Below, in pieces: positions 14,913 through 22,250 of a stretch of 64,000 nt of DNA (position 1 is its first letter; every line of letters starts with the position of its first letter). The stretch spans positions 62,001 to 126,000 of the forward strand of contig NZ_BMEX01000001.1 of assembly GCF_014637345.1 (NCBI RefSeq), in the 5' to 3' direction. A program made the translations under genes and the position numbers. The DNA is from Kroppenstedtia guangzhouensis. GTDB taxonomy: Bacteria; Bacillota; Bacilli; Thermoactinomycetales; DSM-45169. The notes beneath the pieces are model-generated. The model was not told where the DNA came from, did not search any database, and saw only the letters and a program-made list of their open reading frames with translations.

Positions 14913-15755
14913 TTGCAACTGGGATGCCATATCAGCGTAGCCAAGGGATTTTCCAAGGCTTGCAAACGAGCTCATGAACTGGGGGCGGAAGCCTTTCAGG
15001 TTTTTACCAAAAATCCAAGGGGTCTGCGGCCGAAGAAAGTGGATTATGCGGACGCCGAAAAAGGAGTCCGGTTTTGTCGGGAGCATCGGATCACATTGGT
15101 GGCTCACACTCCCTATATCACCAATCTTTCCACGCCCAAGGAGGATCTGCACGAGGTGACGGTCCGCTCGATCAAAGAAGATCTCCATATCGCAGATACC
15201 TACGGAGCGGTGGGGGCGGTCGTCCATTGCGGGAAACATGTGGGCGAGGGAGTGGAAGCCGGAACCCGGCGCATGGTGGAAACCCTGAATGAGATTTTGG
15301 CCGAGTACGAAGGGGATTGTCGTCTCCTGCTGGAGAACACCGCCGGTCAGGGGAGTGAGCTGGGGCTGGCAATTGATGAGTTGGTCCGCATTCGGGAAGC
15401 GACGGATCATCCGGAGAAGATCGGCTTTTGCTTCGATACATGTCATGGGTTTGCCGCAGGTGCCTGGAATCCGGATTCTTTTGACGAGCTGGTGAGCCAA
15501 ATGGAGGAGACCGGATATCTTGAGGATCTGGTGGCCATCCATTTTAACGATAGCAAGGCTCCCTATAACTCCCGCAAAGACCGTCATGCCAAGATTGGAA
15601 AAGGAGAGATCGGCTCCGAAGGGCTGGCCCGGTTTCTTCGCAGCGAACACTTCCAGGGGCTCCCGGTGGTATTGGAAACCCCGGTGGAAAAAGAAGAAGA
15701 ATACGCCGAAGAGATCCGCTTTCTTCATCAATTGCAGCAGGAAAAAATATCCTGA
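14913..15755 (+). CDS. nfo: Deoxyribonuclease IV (endonuclease IV, AP endonuclease)
   Basis: The 280-residue enzyme has the family zinc-site blocks: the LGCHIS start, VVHCGKHVG, LLLENTAGQGSELG, GFCFDTCHGFAAG and HFNDSKAPYNSRKDRHAKIG. It cuts the backbone 5' of abasic sites in base-excision repair. The TTG at 14913 follows GGGGAGGG and places LQLGCHIS at the usual N-terminus. The small membrane gene starts 18 bases downstream, so the two are probably co-transcribed. Confidence 0.93.
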   Translation: MQLGCHISVAKGFSKACKRAHELGAEAFQVFTKNPRGLRPKKVDYADAEKGVRFCREHRITLVAHTPYITNLSTPKEDLHEVTVRSIKEDLHIADTYGAVGAVVHCGKHVGEGVEAGTRRMVETLNEILAEYEGDCRLLLENTAGQGSELGLAIDELVRIREATDHPEKIGFCFDTCHGFAAGAWNPDSFDELVSQMEETGYLEDLVAIHFNDSKAPYNSRKDRHAKIGKGEIGSEGLARFLRSEHFQGLPVVLETPVEKEEEYAEEIRFLHQLQQEKIS

Positions 15756-15773
15756 GAAAGGAGGGAAGGCGGA

Positions 15774-16055
15774 TTGGAAGAAGCCTTGACATGGTTGCGA
15801 AGCCAACCCCTGATCTCCTATCTGCTTATCTTGATCATGACAGCAATCGTATACAAAGTGGCCTTTGCCAGAAAGCTGCCGATTCTCAAAACCTTGCTCG
15901 TTTACCTGGTGTTGGCTCTGGGCTGTGTCATGCTCTGGATCATGTTCATTCTTCGGTTTCCGATCGTGCAGATCCTGGGGATCACCTTGGTGATGATCGC
16001 CTTGGCCCGAATTCGAGTGTGGATGGGGAACCGAAAAAAAGAAGCCGATCGATAA
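15774..16055 (+). CDS. YlaH-like small membrane protein
   Basis: The 93-residue protein has three hydrophobic segments (about 13-31, 36-60 and 63-82) and a basic C-terminus. It looks like the Bacillus YlaH family, of unknown function. The context helps: a YlaI-like gene and a YlaJ-like gene lie downstream, as in B. subtilis. TTG at 15774 follows AAAGGAGGG. Confidence 0.7.
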   Translation: MEEALTWLRSQPLISYLLILIMTAIVYKVAFARKLPILKTLLVYLVLALGCVMLWIMFILRFPIVQILGITLVMIALARIRVWMGNRKKEADR

Positions 16056-16101
16056 CCGGCTGGAAGAAATGGGAGTCCATGGGGGAAGGAGAAGAAAGCC
16101 T

Positions 16102-16410
16102 TTGAATCTGACAGAAGCGCTGTTGAACTGGCTGCAGATCCAGGTGGTTTGGGAGGCCAGGCCCCGGGATCAGGCGGCGGAAGACACTGCCCGCTTTTTT
16201 CATCAGATTCTGACTGAGGACCACGGGGTGGAACAGATCCGTGTGGAACGGGACAAGGACGGATACCAAGTGAGATATCGCCAGGATGGGGAGGAACATC
16301 ACCTTTTATTTGACCGCCTTCAGGTGGAACAGCTTCTCGCCAGTATTGAGGCGGAACCGAGATATGGGGGAGTCTTTCATCCACCCGGGGGGCAATCCAA
16401 AGGAGAGTGA
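16102..16410 (+). CDS. Hypothetical protein, 102 residues
   Basis: I do not recognise a family. The protein is soluble and acidic, with an N-terminal helix (TEALLNWLQIQVVWEARP), a VRYRQDGEEHHLLFDRLQ strand region and a glycine/proline-rich tail. The TTG at 16102 follows GGGGGAAGGAG at 11 bases. Its last 34 bases overlap the 3' end of the convergent YlaI-like gene, an unusual arrangement that needs both genes to be real. It may share a transcript with the YlaH-like gene. Confidence 0.6.
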   Translation: MNLTEALLNWLQIQVVWEARPRDQAAEDTARFFHQILTEDHGVEQIRVERDKDGYQVRYRQDGEEHHLLFDRLQVEQLLASIEAEPRYGGVFHPPGGQSKGE

Positions 16411-16580
16411 ACCCTTTTCTCCCCATGTTCCTGACGGGCAAGAGTCCGGTGAGCAATGCGCTGATGACAATCCGGACACAGAAAGATCCGATAAGGATGT
16501 TTCCTCAGTTTCTTTTCCTGTGAAGTATCCGCCGTAAAAGGGCGGTCACACAGCACACACACTATTTTCATGACGAACAT
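16377..16580 (-). CDS. YlaI-like zinc-ribbon protein (DUF2197 type)
   Basis: The 67-residue protein has paired cysteines, VCVLCD near the start and LCPDCHQRI in the middle, with basic helices between, as in the YlaI family. A zinc ribbon is likely; no function is known. The ATG at 16580 (MFVMKIV) is chosen because AAAGGA lies five bases upstream; the next ATG at 16571 is the alternative. The upstream neighbour is the broken DUF5665 gene, in the same direction. Confidence 0.72.
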   Translation of the reverse strand: MFVMKIVCVLCDRPFTADTSQEKKLRKHPYRIFLCPDCHQRIAHRTLARQEHGEKRVHSPLDCPPGG

Positions 16581-16603
16581 CTCGTTCCTTTCTGTTTCCC
16601 CGC

Positions 16604-16942
16604 TCAGGAAGAGGAATGGTCGATAATACTTTTCAAGCTCCGGATCGTATCTGTCAAAAAGGGGAAGTCTGCCAATTTGGACAACAAAATGCTCAACAGG
16701 CTCAACACAATGGCTGTTCCAAGGGTGAGCCCCAGTCCTCGGGCCAGACCTGCCAAAAAATTGATTCAGATCACCCGGGATGGCTTGCCGTAGTTTTGCA
16801 GTACATCCCGCATGCGCATCTGCTCCACCCATCGGGATAACATCCCCAGTCGTCGATTCATCCGCTCCGTTTCCCTCACCAAATCATCCAGTGACTGCGG
16901 TTTGTGAACTCCTTCCCGGTCGGAGGCTCTGTGAATTTCCAT
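16604..16942 (-). pseudogene. DUF5665-like membrane protein gene interrupted by one TGA codon
   Basis: A 113-codon frame runs from the ATG at 16942 (GGGGGAG upstream) to TGA at 16604, with a single in-frame TGA at 16766-16768. Before it the product is MEIHRASDREGVHKP and onward to NYGKPSRVI; after it the frame continues INFLAGLARGLGLTLGTAIV and ends near SIIDHSSS. The NFLAGLARG block followed by a membrane segment is what I know of DUF5665 proteins, which have Trp or another hydrophobic residue where the TGA stands. TGG to TGA is one base, so this is a young pseudogene, a read-through case or a sequencing error. Confidence 0.7.
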
Positions 16943-17039
16943 GCAATCTCCCCCATTTCCTTACTCATAGTATACTATACCTCGACGGAGACTGACATGA
17001 GCGACTGTCCAATAGGCTTAAGCCGGGAGGAGGAGTAAA

Positions 17040-17495
17040 ATGGCTAAAGATATTTCTGCAGAACTTATGGGAAAACTGGTAAAAAGAATGAACGGGGAAC
17101 AGTACGTACTGTTGTCCACAGTGGATGAACAGACGGGAACCCCCGTCGTAAATGCGGTTTCTTGGGTTTATGCCCCAGATGGGAAACATATTCACATCGC
17201 GGTGGGTCACCGCTCGCGGATGATTGCCAATATCAAGGCAAAACCCGAAGTGTCTGTGACGATGATCGGTCCTGATTCAACCTACTCGATCACGGGAAAA
17301 GCTCAGGTCACCCATGAGCCGCTGGAAGGTGTAAATATCAAGCTGGCCGGAATCGAGCTCGAGGTGGAGGCGGTCCAGGATGTGATGTTTTTCGGGGGTA
17401 AAATCGTGGAGGAACCCCGTTACATAAAAACCTACGATAAAGAAACGGCCGACAAATTGGACCGGCAGGTGACAGAGGCATTAAAAAAAATGTAG
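17040..17495 (+). CDS. Pyridoxamine 5'-phosphate oxidase family protein
   Basis: The 151-residue protein has a split-barrel flavin-binding pattern: YVLLSTVDEQTGTPVVNAVSW, IHIAVGHRSRMIANIKAKP and SVTMIGPDSTYSITGKAQV. Such small proteins bind FMN or F420-like cofactors and act as oxidoreductases; the substrate is unknown. The ATG follows GGGAGGAGGAG. It diverges from the DUF5665 pseudogene across a short region with a near-palindromic TAGTATACTATA. Confidence 0.82.
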   Translation: MAKDISAELMGKLVKRMNGEQYVLLSTVDEQTGTPVVNAVSWVYAPDGKHIHIAVGHRSRMIANIKAKPEVSVTMIGPDSTYSITGKAQVTHEPLEGVNIKLAGIELEVEAVQDVMFFGGKIVEEPRYIKTYDKETADKLDRQVTEALKKM

Positions 17496-17530
17496 TGTCC
17501 ATCAGTAAACTTTGATTCGGTTTTGGCCGA

Positions 17531-17582
17531 GATGGCGGTCGTCTCCGATCTCTTGCAAAAAACGTCGATTCGCCATCTTTTC
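17531..17582 (+). terminator. Possible terminator after the PPOX-family gene
   Basis: AGATGGCG at 17531-17538 is exactly repeated in inverse at 17572-17579, followed by TTTCCC. The loop is long (33 bases), so efficiency is uncertain. Confidence 0.45.
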
Positions 17583-17644
17583 CCGACCGGTATTCGTTGA
17601 AGAGGCAGAAAAGACCGACCCTCTTTGCCTCGGTGTTCAACGCA

Positions 17645-17668
17645 AAACCGACGGCGGAAAGCCGTCGG
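17645..17668 (-). terminator. Terminator of the spore lipoprotein gene
   Basis: CCGACGGC at 17648-17655 pairs with GCCGTCGG at 17661-17668. On the minus strand it is followed by TTTTGCGTT. It stands right after the stop codon of the YhcN/YlaJ-type gene. Confidence 0.8.
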
Positions 17669-17675
17669 TCGGGAT

Positions 17676-18257
17676 TCAGGGATTCCGCTGTCTAGCGGGT
17701 TTTGGATTCCGGGTCTGGTTTTGTTCCTCCTGATCTGTCCGGGACGGGGTTTCTTCCTGTTTCCGAGTTTTTTTGGATGGTTGGGGAGAGATCCGTCCGG
17801 CGATTTCGGCCAATTCATCAGCCAGTCCGGAGATGGGACGCCCCTTATTGATATCATCGGACAGTTCGCGGATGCGTTGCACCAGATCCGGATCCGCTGT
17901 CACCAGGGCATTGGCCCCTTGGGGATCTTCTTCAAGGGCTTCGGCAACAGAGTACTTCACTGTCGCGGATCGTCCCCGGTCCAATGTGGGATCCAGATCG
18001 AGACCCACGATGGTGTATCGGCCGACAACCAAGGCGGTCGCTCCTTCCACCTGGGGCATTCCGTTGGCGATCTCCACCAAGCGGCGGGCGACGGCCTGAT
18101 TACTGCGGTTGTGCCGGGGTTCCGGAACTGTCTGCTTCACCCGTTCTGTCTGGGGCATCCCCGGTGCCGGTGCCGATTCGTTGGCAGGAGGGGGGTTCGC
18201 CGGTTGACAGCCCATCAAAAGTCCAAAGGCCAAAACCAAGGTCAGGATTCTTATCAT
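17676..18257 (-). CDS. YhcN/YlaJ-type sporulation lipoprotein
   Basis: The 193-residue protein has a signal peptide with lipobox GLLMGC, a Pro/Asn-rich linker, then the YhcN/YlaJ domain (RLVEIANGMPQVEGATALVVG, VGLDLDPTL, PDLVQRIRELSDDI) and a charged Gln/Glu/Lys tail. Family members are associated with the forespore membrane and spore germination or outgrowth; the exact role is not established. The ATG at 18257 follows AAAGGGAG. It is transcribed divergently from the metallo-hydrolase gene. Confidence 0.85.
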   Translation of the reverse strand: MIRILTLVLAFGLLMGCQPANPPPANESAPAPGMPQTERVKQTVPEPRHNRSNQAVARRLVEIANGMPQVEGATALVVGRYTIVGLDLDPTLDRGRSATVKYSVAEALEEDPQGANALVTADPDLVQRIRELSDDINKGRPISGLADELAEIAGRISPQPSKKTRKQEETPSRTDQEEQNQTRNPKPARQRNP

Positions 18258-18390
18258 GGCTATCTCCCTTTCCACGGTTGGTGGTTAACCATATTGTTAC
18301 CGGGGGAAGGAGAAAGCATGTATGATCCGGCATTTTGTCTGTTCTCTTTGGTTCCACAGAAAAAAAGACCCGGCAAGGAAGGTGAAGACC

Positions 18391-19026
18391 ATGCAGGTGG
18401 AAAGTTTTGTTCTGGGACCGGTCATGACCAACTGTTACATGGTTTATAAAGAAAAGGGAGGGTCCGGTCTGGTGATCGATCCCGGAACAGGACCGGAAGA
18501 AGTGGTGCGACGGATCCGGGACCTGGATCTGAACATCGAGGCGATCCTTTTAACCCATGCCCATTTTGATCATATCGGAGGCGTGGAGGAAGTACGGGTT
18601 GCCACCGGTGCACCGGTCTATATTCATCGGAAGGAGGCGGACTGGCTTTTGGAGCCACAGCTGAACGGGTCCACTCTTTTTCCGATGAAGGAGATACGCT
18701 GTCACCCCGCCGAGAAGATATTGGAGGGTGGAGAAAAACTGACGTTTTTGGGTGAAACCTTTGCTGTGATCCACACCCCTGGGCATTCTCCTGGAAGTGT
18801 CAGTTATCATACAGGAAGTATCATCTTCAGCGGCGATGTGTTGTTTTCCGGGTCCATCGGACGGACGGATTTGCCAGGAGGAGATTACAAAACCTTGATG
18901 CGGACTCTCCATCAGGTTATGATGGAATTTCCCGAGGAGACGGTGGTCTATAGCGGCCATGGTCCCGTCACCACCATTGGCAGAGAGCAGGATACCAACC
19001 CCTATGTGACCGGGGACTTGGAGTAA
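18391..19026 (+). CDS. MBL-fold metallo-hydrolase (glyoxalase II-like)
   Basis: The 211-residue protein has the binuclear zinc motif HAHFDH at 56-61, followed by HTPGHSPGS, FSGDVLF and a final SGHGP histidine. This is the YqgX-type branch close to glyoxalase II, which hydrolyses thioesters, perhaps bacillithiol adducts here since bshC is present; that link is inference. The ATG at 18391 follows AAGGAAGGTG. An upstream in-frame ATG at 18322 has no ribosome site. Confidence 0.88.
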   Translation: MQVESFVLGPVMTNCYMVYKEKGGSGLVIDPGTGPEEVVRRIRDLDLNIEAILLTHAHFDHIGGVEEVRVATGAPVYIHRKEADWLLEPQLNGSTLFPMKEIRCHPAEKILEGGEKLTFLGETFAVIHTPGHSPGSVSYHTGSIIFSGDVLFSGSIGRTDLPGGDYKTLMRTLHQVMMEFPEETVVYSGHGPVTTIGREQDTNPYVTGDLE

Positions 19027-19032
19027 TTGAAA

Positions 19033-19075
19033 ACGGGTGGAAGTTTTCCACCCTTTAATTTCCACCTGTTTTTTT
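19033..19075 (+). terminator. Terminator with two competing hairpins
   Basis: GGGTGGAA at 19035-19042 can pair with TTCCACCC at 19046-19053, or, as part of a 10-bp stem from 19033, with TTCCACCTGT at 19060-19069, which leads straight into seven T. The second form is the canonical terminator. Confidence 0.7.
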
Positions 19076-19086
19076 GGAAAAACCCT

Positions 19087-19114
19087 TTGACAGACATCAT
19101 TTTTTCGATATAAT
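19087..19114 (+). promoter_or_regulatory. Promoter of the tRNA-Ala gene
   Basis: A consensus TTGACA at 19087-19092 and TATAAT at 19109-19114 are separated by 16 bases and lie 24 bases before the tRNA. Confidence 0.8.
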
Positions 19115-19138
19115 AAAAAGTGTTGTTGAGATAAATAT

Positions 19139-19214
19139 GGGGCATTAGCTCAGCTGGGAGAGCGCTACACTGGCAGTGTAGAGGTCAGCGGTTCGAGCCC
19201 GCTATGCTCCACCA
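19139..19214 (+). tRNA. tRNA-Ala (anticodon GGC)
   Basis: The full cloverleaf is visible: acceptor GGGGCAT with ATGCTCC, D-arm GCTC/GAGC, anticodon stem CTACA/TGTAG around CTGGCAG (anticodon GGC), T-arm AGCGG/CCGCT with TTCGAGC, and an encoded CCA. It reads GCC and GCU alanine codons. It is a single gene with its own consensus promoter and terminator, not part of a tRNA array. Confidence 0.95.
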
Positions 19215-19219
19215 TTTCA

Positions 19220-19245
19220 AACCCTTGATTTGTCAAGGGTTTTTT
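19220..19245 (+). terminator. Terminator of the tRNA-Ala gene
   Basis: ACCCTTGA at 19221-19228 pairs with TCAAGGGT at 19233-19240 around a TTTG loop, followed by five T. Confidence 0.85.
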
Positions 19246-19312
19246 ACGTTCACCGGGAATAAAAGCCGGATCCGTTGACCGAATTCGGCTTCAGACCAGG
19301 AAAGGCATTGGA

Positions 19313-19630
19313 TCAACGTCTTTTTTTAACCGCTTGCACCTCATATGTGTTGACTTCTGTGCTGATGAGGAAGTCGGGCTTTGGCTGACCACGGTTTGCC
19401 CGATGACCGGCCAGGTGAGTATCACTTTTTTCCCACTGTTTCCAATGATCTTCCGATTCCCAACGGATCATGACCACAATCGCTTCCTCGCCCTGTCTCG
19501 CTTTTTGCTTCATAACCGTCAGGTCGATAAAGCCCTCTTGTTGTTCAATCGGGCCTTCCTTGCTGAATTTTTTCACAACCTGATCAGCGTGTCCCTCTGT
19601 TACTACCATTTTTCTCAACATGATGAACAC
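19313..19630 (-). CDS. HmoA-type heme-degrading monooxygenase
   Basis: The 105-residue protein is a small ABM-fold enzyme of the IsdG/HmoA type: MLRKMVVTEGHADQVVKKF, EQQEGFIDLTV, VVMIRWESEDHWKQWEKSD and HLAGHRA with the likely heme-contacting His. It should open the heme ring in the cytoplasm to release iron. The GTG at 19630 (MFIML) has GGAG nine bases upstream and matches the HmoA start. Upstream on the minus strand stand a consensus promoter and a near-perfect Fur box, so iron repression is strongly implied. Confidence 0.87.
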   Translation of the reverse strand: MFIMLRKMVVTEGHADQVVKKFSKEGPIEQQEGFIDLTVMKQKARQGEEAIVVMIRWESEDHWKQWEKSDTHLAGHRANRGQPKPDFLISTEVNTYEVQAVKKRR

Positions 19631-19675
19631 AAGGATCAACTCCATATGGCGTTGGCTTACTATGCCCTTCTTAAT

Positions 19676-19694
19676 GATAATGAGATTCATTATC
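19676..19694 (-). promoter_or_regulatory. Fur box controlling the heme monooxygenase gene
   Basis: The 19 bases at 19676-19694 form an inverted repeat, GATAATGA and TCATTATC around GAT. They match the classical 19-bp Fur consensus (GATAATGATAATCATTATC) at 17 positions. The box lies directly downstream of the -10 element, where bound Fur would block transcription. Confidence 0.85.
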
Positions 19695-19695
19695 G

Positions 19696-19725
19696 ATTAT
19701 ATGTGTCAAAAGGGAATGGTGTCAA
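19696..19725 (-). promoter_or_regulatory. SigA-type promoter of the heme monooxygenase gene
   Basis: On the minus strand TTGACA (19725-19720) and TATAAT (19701-19696) are separated by 18 bases. The start site would fall inside the Fur box. Confidence 0.8.
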
Positions 19726-19830
19726 GGAGACTTTCCATCCTCTCCTTTTTCCTCTTGGGAAAACCAGAAGTGAATGAGAATCTCTCTTCAGCACAAGCTA
19801 CACCTATCAACCATATAGGAGGAGCCTTTG

Positions 19831-20409
19831 ATGCAACTGGCAGGACATGAAATACACGATCTGCATGAACTGACGATGAGCTGTGTCAATTCCATCACAA
19901 ACATGGGTTGCTTTCTTGCCCAGGCCCAGGATCCGGAGCTGCGGGAAATGATTGAACGGCACTTCCCATACCATATCCGGGATTACAACATCAAGACGGA
20001 ATATCTGAAAAACGCCCAGGGTCCCACGAAGGAGTTTCCCGTACCGGATTTAAACCCTGTGCTTCAATCCTTTACACAATCCCCCACCTCCGTTCAACCG
20101 GTGATGCCCCGGATCCAGGTGCCCCAGTTCAATGACCGAGAGATTGCCACAGCCTATCTGCTGACCTTGAAAAGGGCAGGAAGAGAATATGCTTGGGCGG
20201 CCATGGAAATGTCCCATCCGGATCTGCGCACTTTTTTGGAAGACGCCTTCCGGATGAGCAGTCGTCATGCTTATGATGTGTGGCAATGGATGGTTCAAAA
20301 GGGATATTATCCGTTGGAGCCTGCATCCCAGAATGTCCAAACCACGATGGCTGGGATGTATCAGGAGGTGCCGGAGTCCAATCCGGCGATGACTCCGGTG
20401 ATGCCATGA
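19831..20409 (+). CDS. Spore coat protein, CotF family
   Basis: The 192-residue protein has two related helical halves of the CotF type: LHELTMSCVNSITNMGCFLAQ with DPELREMIERHFPYHIRDYN, then DREIATAYLLTLKRAGREYA with HPDLRTFLEDAFRMSSRHAY. Between them is a Pro/Val-rich linker. It is expected in the spore coat. The ATG at 19831 follows AGGAGGAG; the TTG just before it is the alternative. No clear SigK or SigE promoter was recognised. It ends in a good terminator. Confidence 0.82.
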   Translation: MQLAGHEIHDLHELTMSCVNSITNMGCFLAQAQDPELREMIERHFPYHIRDYNIKTEYLKNAQGPTKEFPVPDLNPVLQSFTQSPTSVQPVMPRIQVPQFNDREIATAYLLTLKRAGREYAWAAMEMSHPDLRTFLEDAFRMSSRHAYDVWQWMVQKGYYPLEPASQNVQTTMAGMYQEVPESNPAMTPVMP

Positions 20410-20419
20410 AACATTCTCA

Positions 20420-20448
20420 AACCGGCAACTTTTGGGTTGTCGGTTTTT
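20420..20448 (+). terminator. Terminator of the CotF-type gene
   Basis: AACCGGCAAC at 20420-20429 pairs with GTTGTCGGTT at 20436-20445 (one G-U pair), followed by TTT. Confidence 0.85.
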
Positions 20449-20840
20449 CATTGGACAAAAATGTTCACTTTCCCGAATAAATAAGTAACGGGTTGCCGGA
20501 AATCATCAACAAAGCACAAGCCGGCTGGCCAGTGAGACTTTAGTTTATTCAATGTGGAATGGCATAAAGATTGACAGATCCCTGAATTTGTTATGATAAG
20601 CTCGGTCCATGGCCTTTTTCCACCAATCTTCGTTGATTGATGTTGCGCAGACCGGGAGTGGATGCTTTCCAAATTGGAATCCGGGTCTATGAAGGTTGTT
20701 TCCAGGGATATTTTCAATTCGATGGAATCCGCTTCAGGAAAGATGCTCCACTGGTAAGATTGTAAAAGCGATTGTTTCTCCGAATCCGGGATGTGGGTCG
20801 GGTACTTGGGAATCAAGCGAAGATAATCCACTGAGATGAG
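20449..20840. other. 392-base stretch without a convincing gene
   Basis: A 127-codon frame at 20448-20831 on the minus strand begins with GTG ten bases after the VTT gene and has GGGAGGG 13 bases before it, but it ends inside the CotF terminator and shows no family resemblance. On the plus strand TTGACA near 20570 with TATGAT 15 bases later could be a poor promoter. Base composition is lower in GC than the neighbours. It may be decayed coding sequence. Confidence 0.4.
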
Positions 20841-21398
20841 TTATCCCTCCCCTTTTGTTTTTTTCCTCCATACCCACCAGATCAGGATCAGTGCCACCAA
20901 CACCAGTCCCAACCGAAAGCCCTGCTCCCGAATGTGGATCAGGTCGTGGGAGATGAGGACTTCCAAGGCGGTGGAGGGAAGCTTGCCAAGGGCCGTGGCC
21001 AGGAGATAATCCCTGAATCGGAGGCGAGTGAGAGCGCCGAGTAGATTGATCGCGCCGGCGGGGATGAAGGGGAGGAGACGGGCGGTGAGCACAGAGAAAA
21101 ATTGCCGACTTCGGGGCCATTTGTTCAGGGAGTGGACCCAGCGCCAATCCGGGGATTCCTTGCCTGTGCTCGCCCGGTATCCTTTGCGTAAGAGGAGGAA
21201 AGCGATGCCGGAGCCCAACACTTCCCCCAACCAGGCAAGAGTGCCGCCTGGCAGGGGTCCCCAGAGAAGTACAAAAACTCCGGTAACGACTGCACCGGGG
21301 ACCACTCCCAGGATACTGAGGAGGATGCTGAACAGGAGCGCGGCGAGTATTCCCCAGCCGCCGAATGAAGAGAGCCATTGGATGAGATCTTGGATCAT
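20841..21398 (-). CDS. TVP38/TMEM64 (VTT-domain) membrane protein
   Basis: The 185-residue protein has a SNARE-associated/VTT domain: a membrane helix, PGAVVTGVFVLLWGPLPGG, GSGIAFLLLRKGYR, RLLPFIPAGAINLLGALTR and a C-terminal membrane helix. Such proteins are DedA relatives, some of which act in lipid carrier recycling; the role here is unknown. The ATG at 21398 follows GGGAGG at 11 bases. The frame continues upstream but without features. It diverges from the two-component pair. Confidence 0.83.
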   Translation of the reverse strand: MIQDLIQWLSSFGGWGILAALLFSILLSILGVVPGAVVTGVFVLLWGPLPGGTLAWLGEVLGSGIAFLLLRKGYRASTGKESPDWRWVHSLNKWPRSRQFFSVLTARLLPFIPAGAINLLGALTRLRFRDYLLATALGKLPSTALEVLISHDLIHIREQGFRLGLVLVALILIWWVWRKKTKGEG

Positions 21399-21565
21399 GG
21401 TGAGGGGAGCCTCCCAATTCTTTTTACTTTTCCATCTTATAATAGAAGGCGGTGGGTGCCCATGGTTTGTTCCTGCGGAAATCCCGTTCTTCACAGAAAC
21501 ACCACAAGTGGCGGTTACAATGAGCTGGGAGAGATGACACTGGATGATAAGATAAGAGGGATACC

Positions 21566-22249
21566 ATGAAACCATCCATCCTGATCGTCGATGATGAGGA
21601 AGAAATGTTATCCATGCTCACGCTGATCCTGGAAGAGGAGTTTTCTGTGACTCCCGCTTCCGACGGCGTAGAAGCAGTGAAGCTGCTGCAAAACCGTGTC
21701 TTTGACCTGTGCATTTTGGATATCATGATGCCGAGGTTGGATGGCATGGAAGTTCTCCATGTACTGAACCGGGAGCAAAATCGGATCCCGGTAATCCTCC
21801 TCTCCGCCCGGGCGGACACCCGGGATCGGGTGGCGGGATTGGAGGGAGGGGCGGATGATTACATTACCAAACCCTTTGAGCCCGCTGAACTGGTGGCACG
21901 GGTCAAGTCGCTCCTTCGCAGAGCGGGATCCGGCCCCGGCATGGGTGGAGCGGAGCCAATGCCGGGAATCCGGATCGATCATACCGGTCGGACGGCCTTT
22001 GCGGGGGAGAAGGAGTTGAGGTTGACCCGGACTGAATTTGATCTTTTGGCCACCTTGGCGGGCTCTCCCGGCCGTGCTTGGTCCAGGGAGGAATTGGTTG
22101 AACGAATCTGGGGATGGGATTTTCCCGGGGAGGTTCGAACCGTGGACACCCATGTGAAGAATCTCAGGGAAAAACTGAAACAGGCAGGTGCTTCGCCGGA
22201 CCTCATTGACACAGTCTGGGGGTATGGGTATAAATGGAGGTCCCTCTGA
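21566..22249 (+). CDS. Response regulator, OmpR family
   Basis: The 227-residue protein has a receiver domain with D9, D10 and the phosphoacceptor D52 (ILDIMMP), a conserved Lys in ITKPFEPAEL, and a winged-helix DNA-binding domain (LTRTEFDLLATLAG, VDTHVKNLREKL, VWGYGYKW). The ATG follows AAGAGGGA. The kinase gene begins one base after its stop. Target genes are not visible, though a redox cluster follows in the same direction. Confidence 0.93.
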   Translation: MKPSILIVDDEEEMLSMLTLILEEEFSVTPASDGVEAVKLLQNRVFDLCILDIMMPRLDGMEVLHVLNREQNRIPVILLSARADTRDRVAGLEGGADDYITKPFEPAELVARVKSLLRRAGSGPGMGGAEPMPGIRIDHTGRTAFAGEKELRLTRTEFDLLATLAGSPGRAWSREELVERIWGWDFPGEVRTVDTHVKNLREKLKQAGASPDLIDTVWGYGYKWRSL

Positions 22250-22250
22250 G

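Noticed and set aside
14682-15806. 374-codon minus-strand frame opposite nfo
   Set aside because: It covers the ends of two other genes and a terminator and shows no family features.
20448-20831. 127-codon minus-strand frame after the VTT gene
   Set aside because: It ends inside the CotF terminator, has poor ribosome-site spacing and no recognisable pattern. Kept only as a possible remnant in the description of that region.
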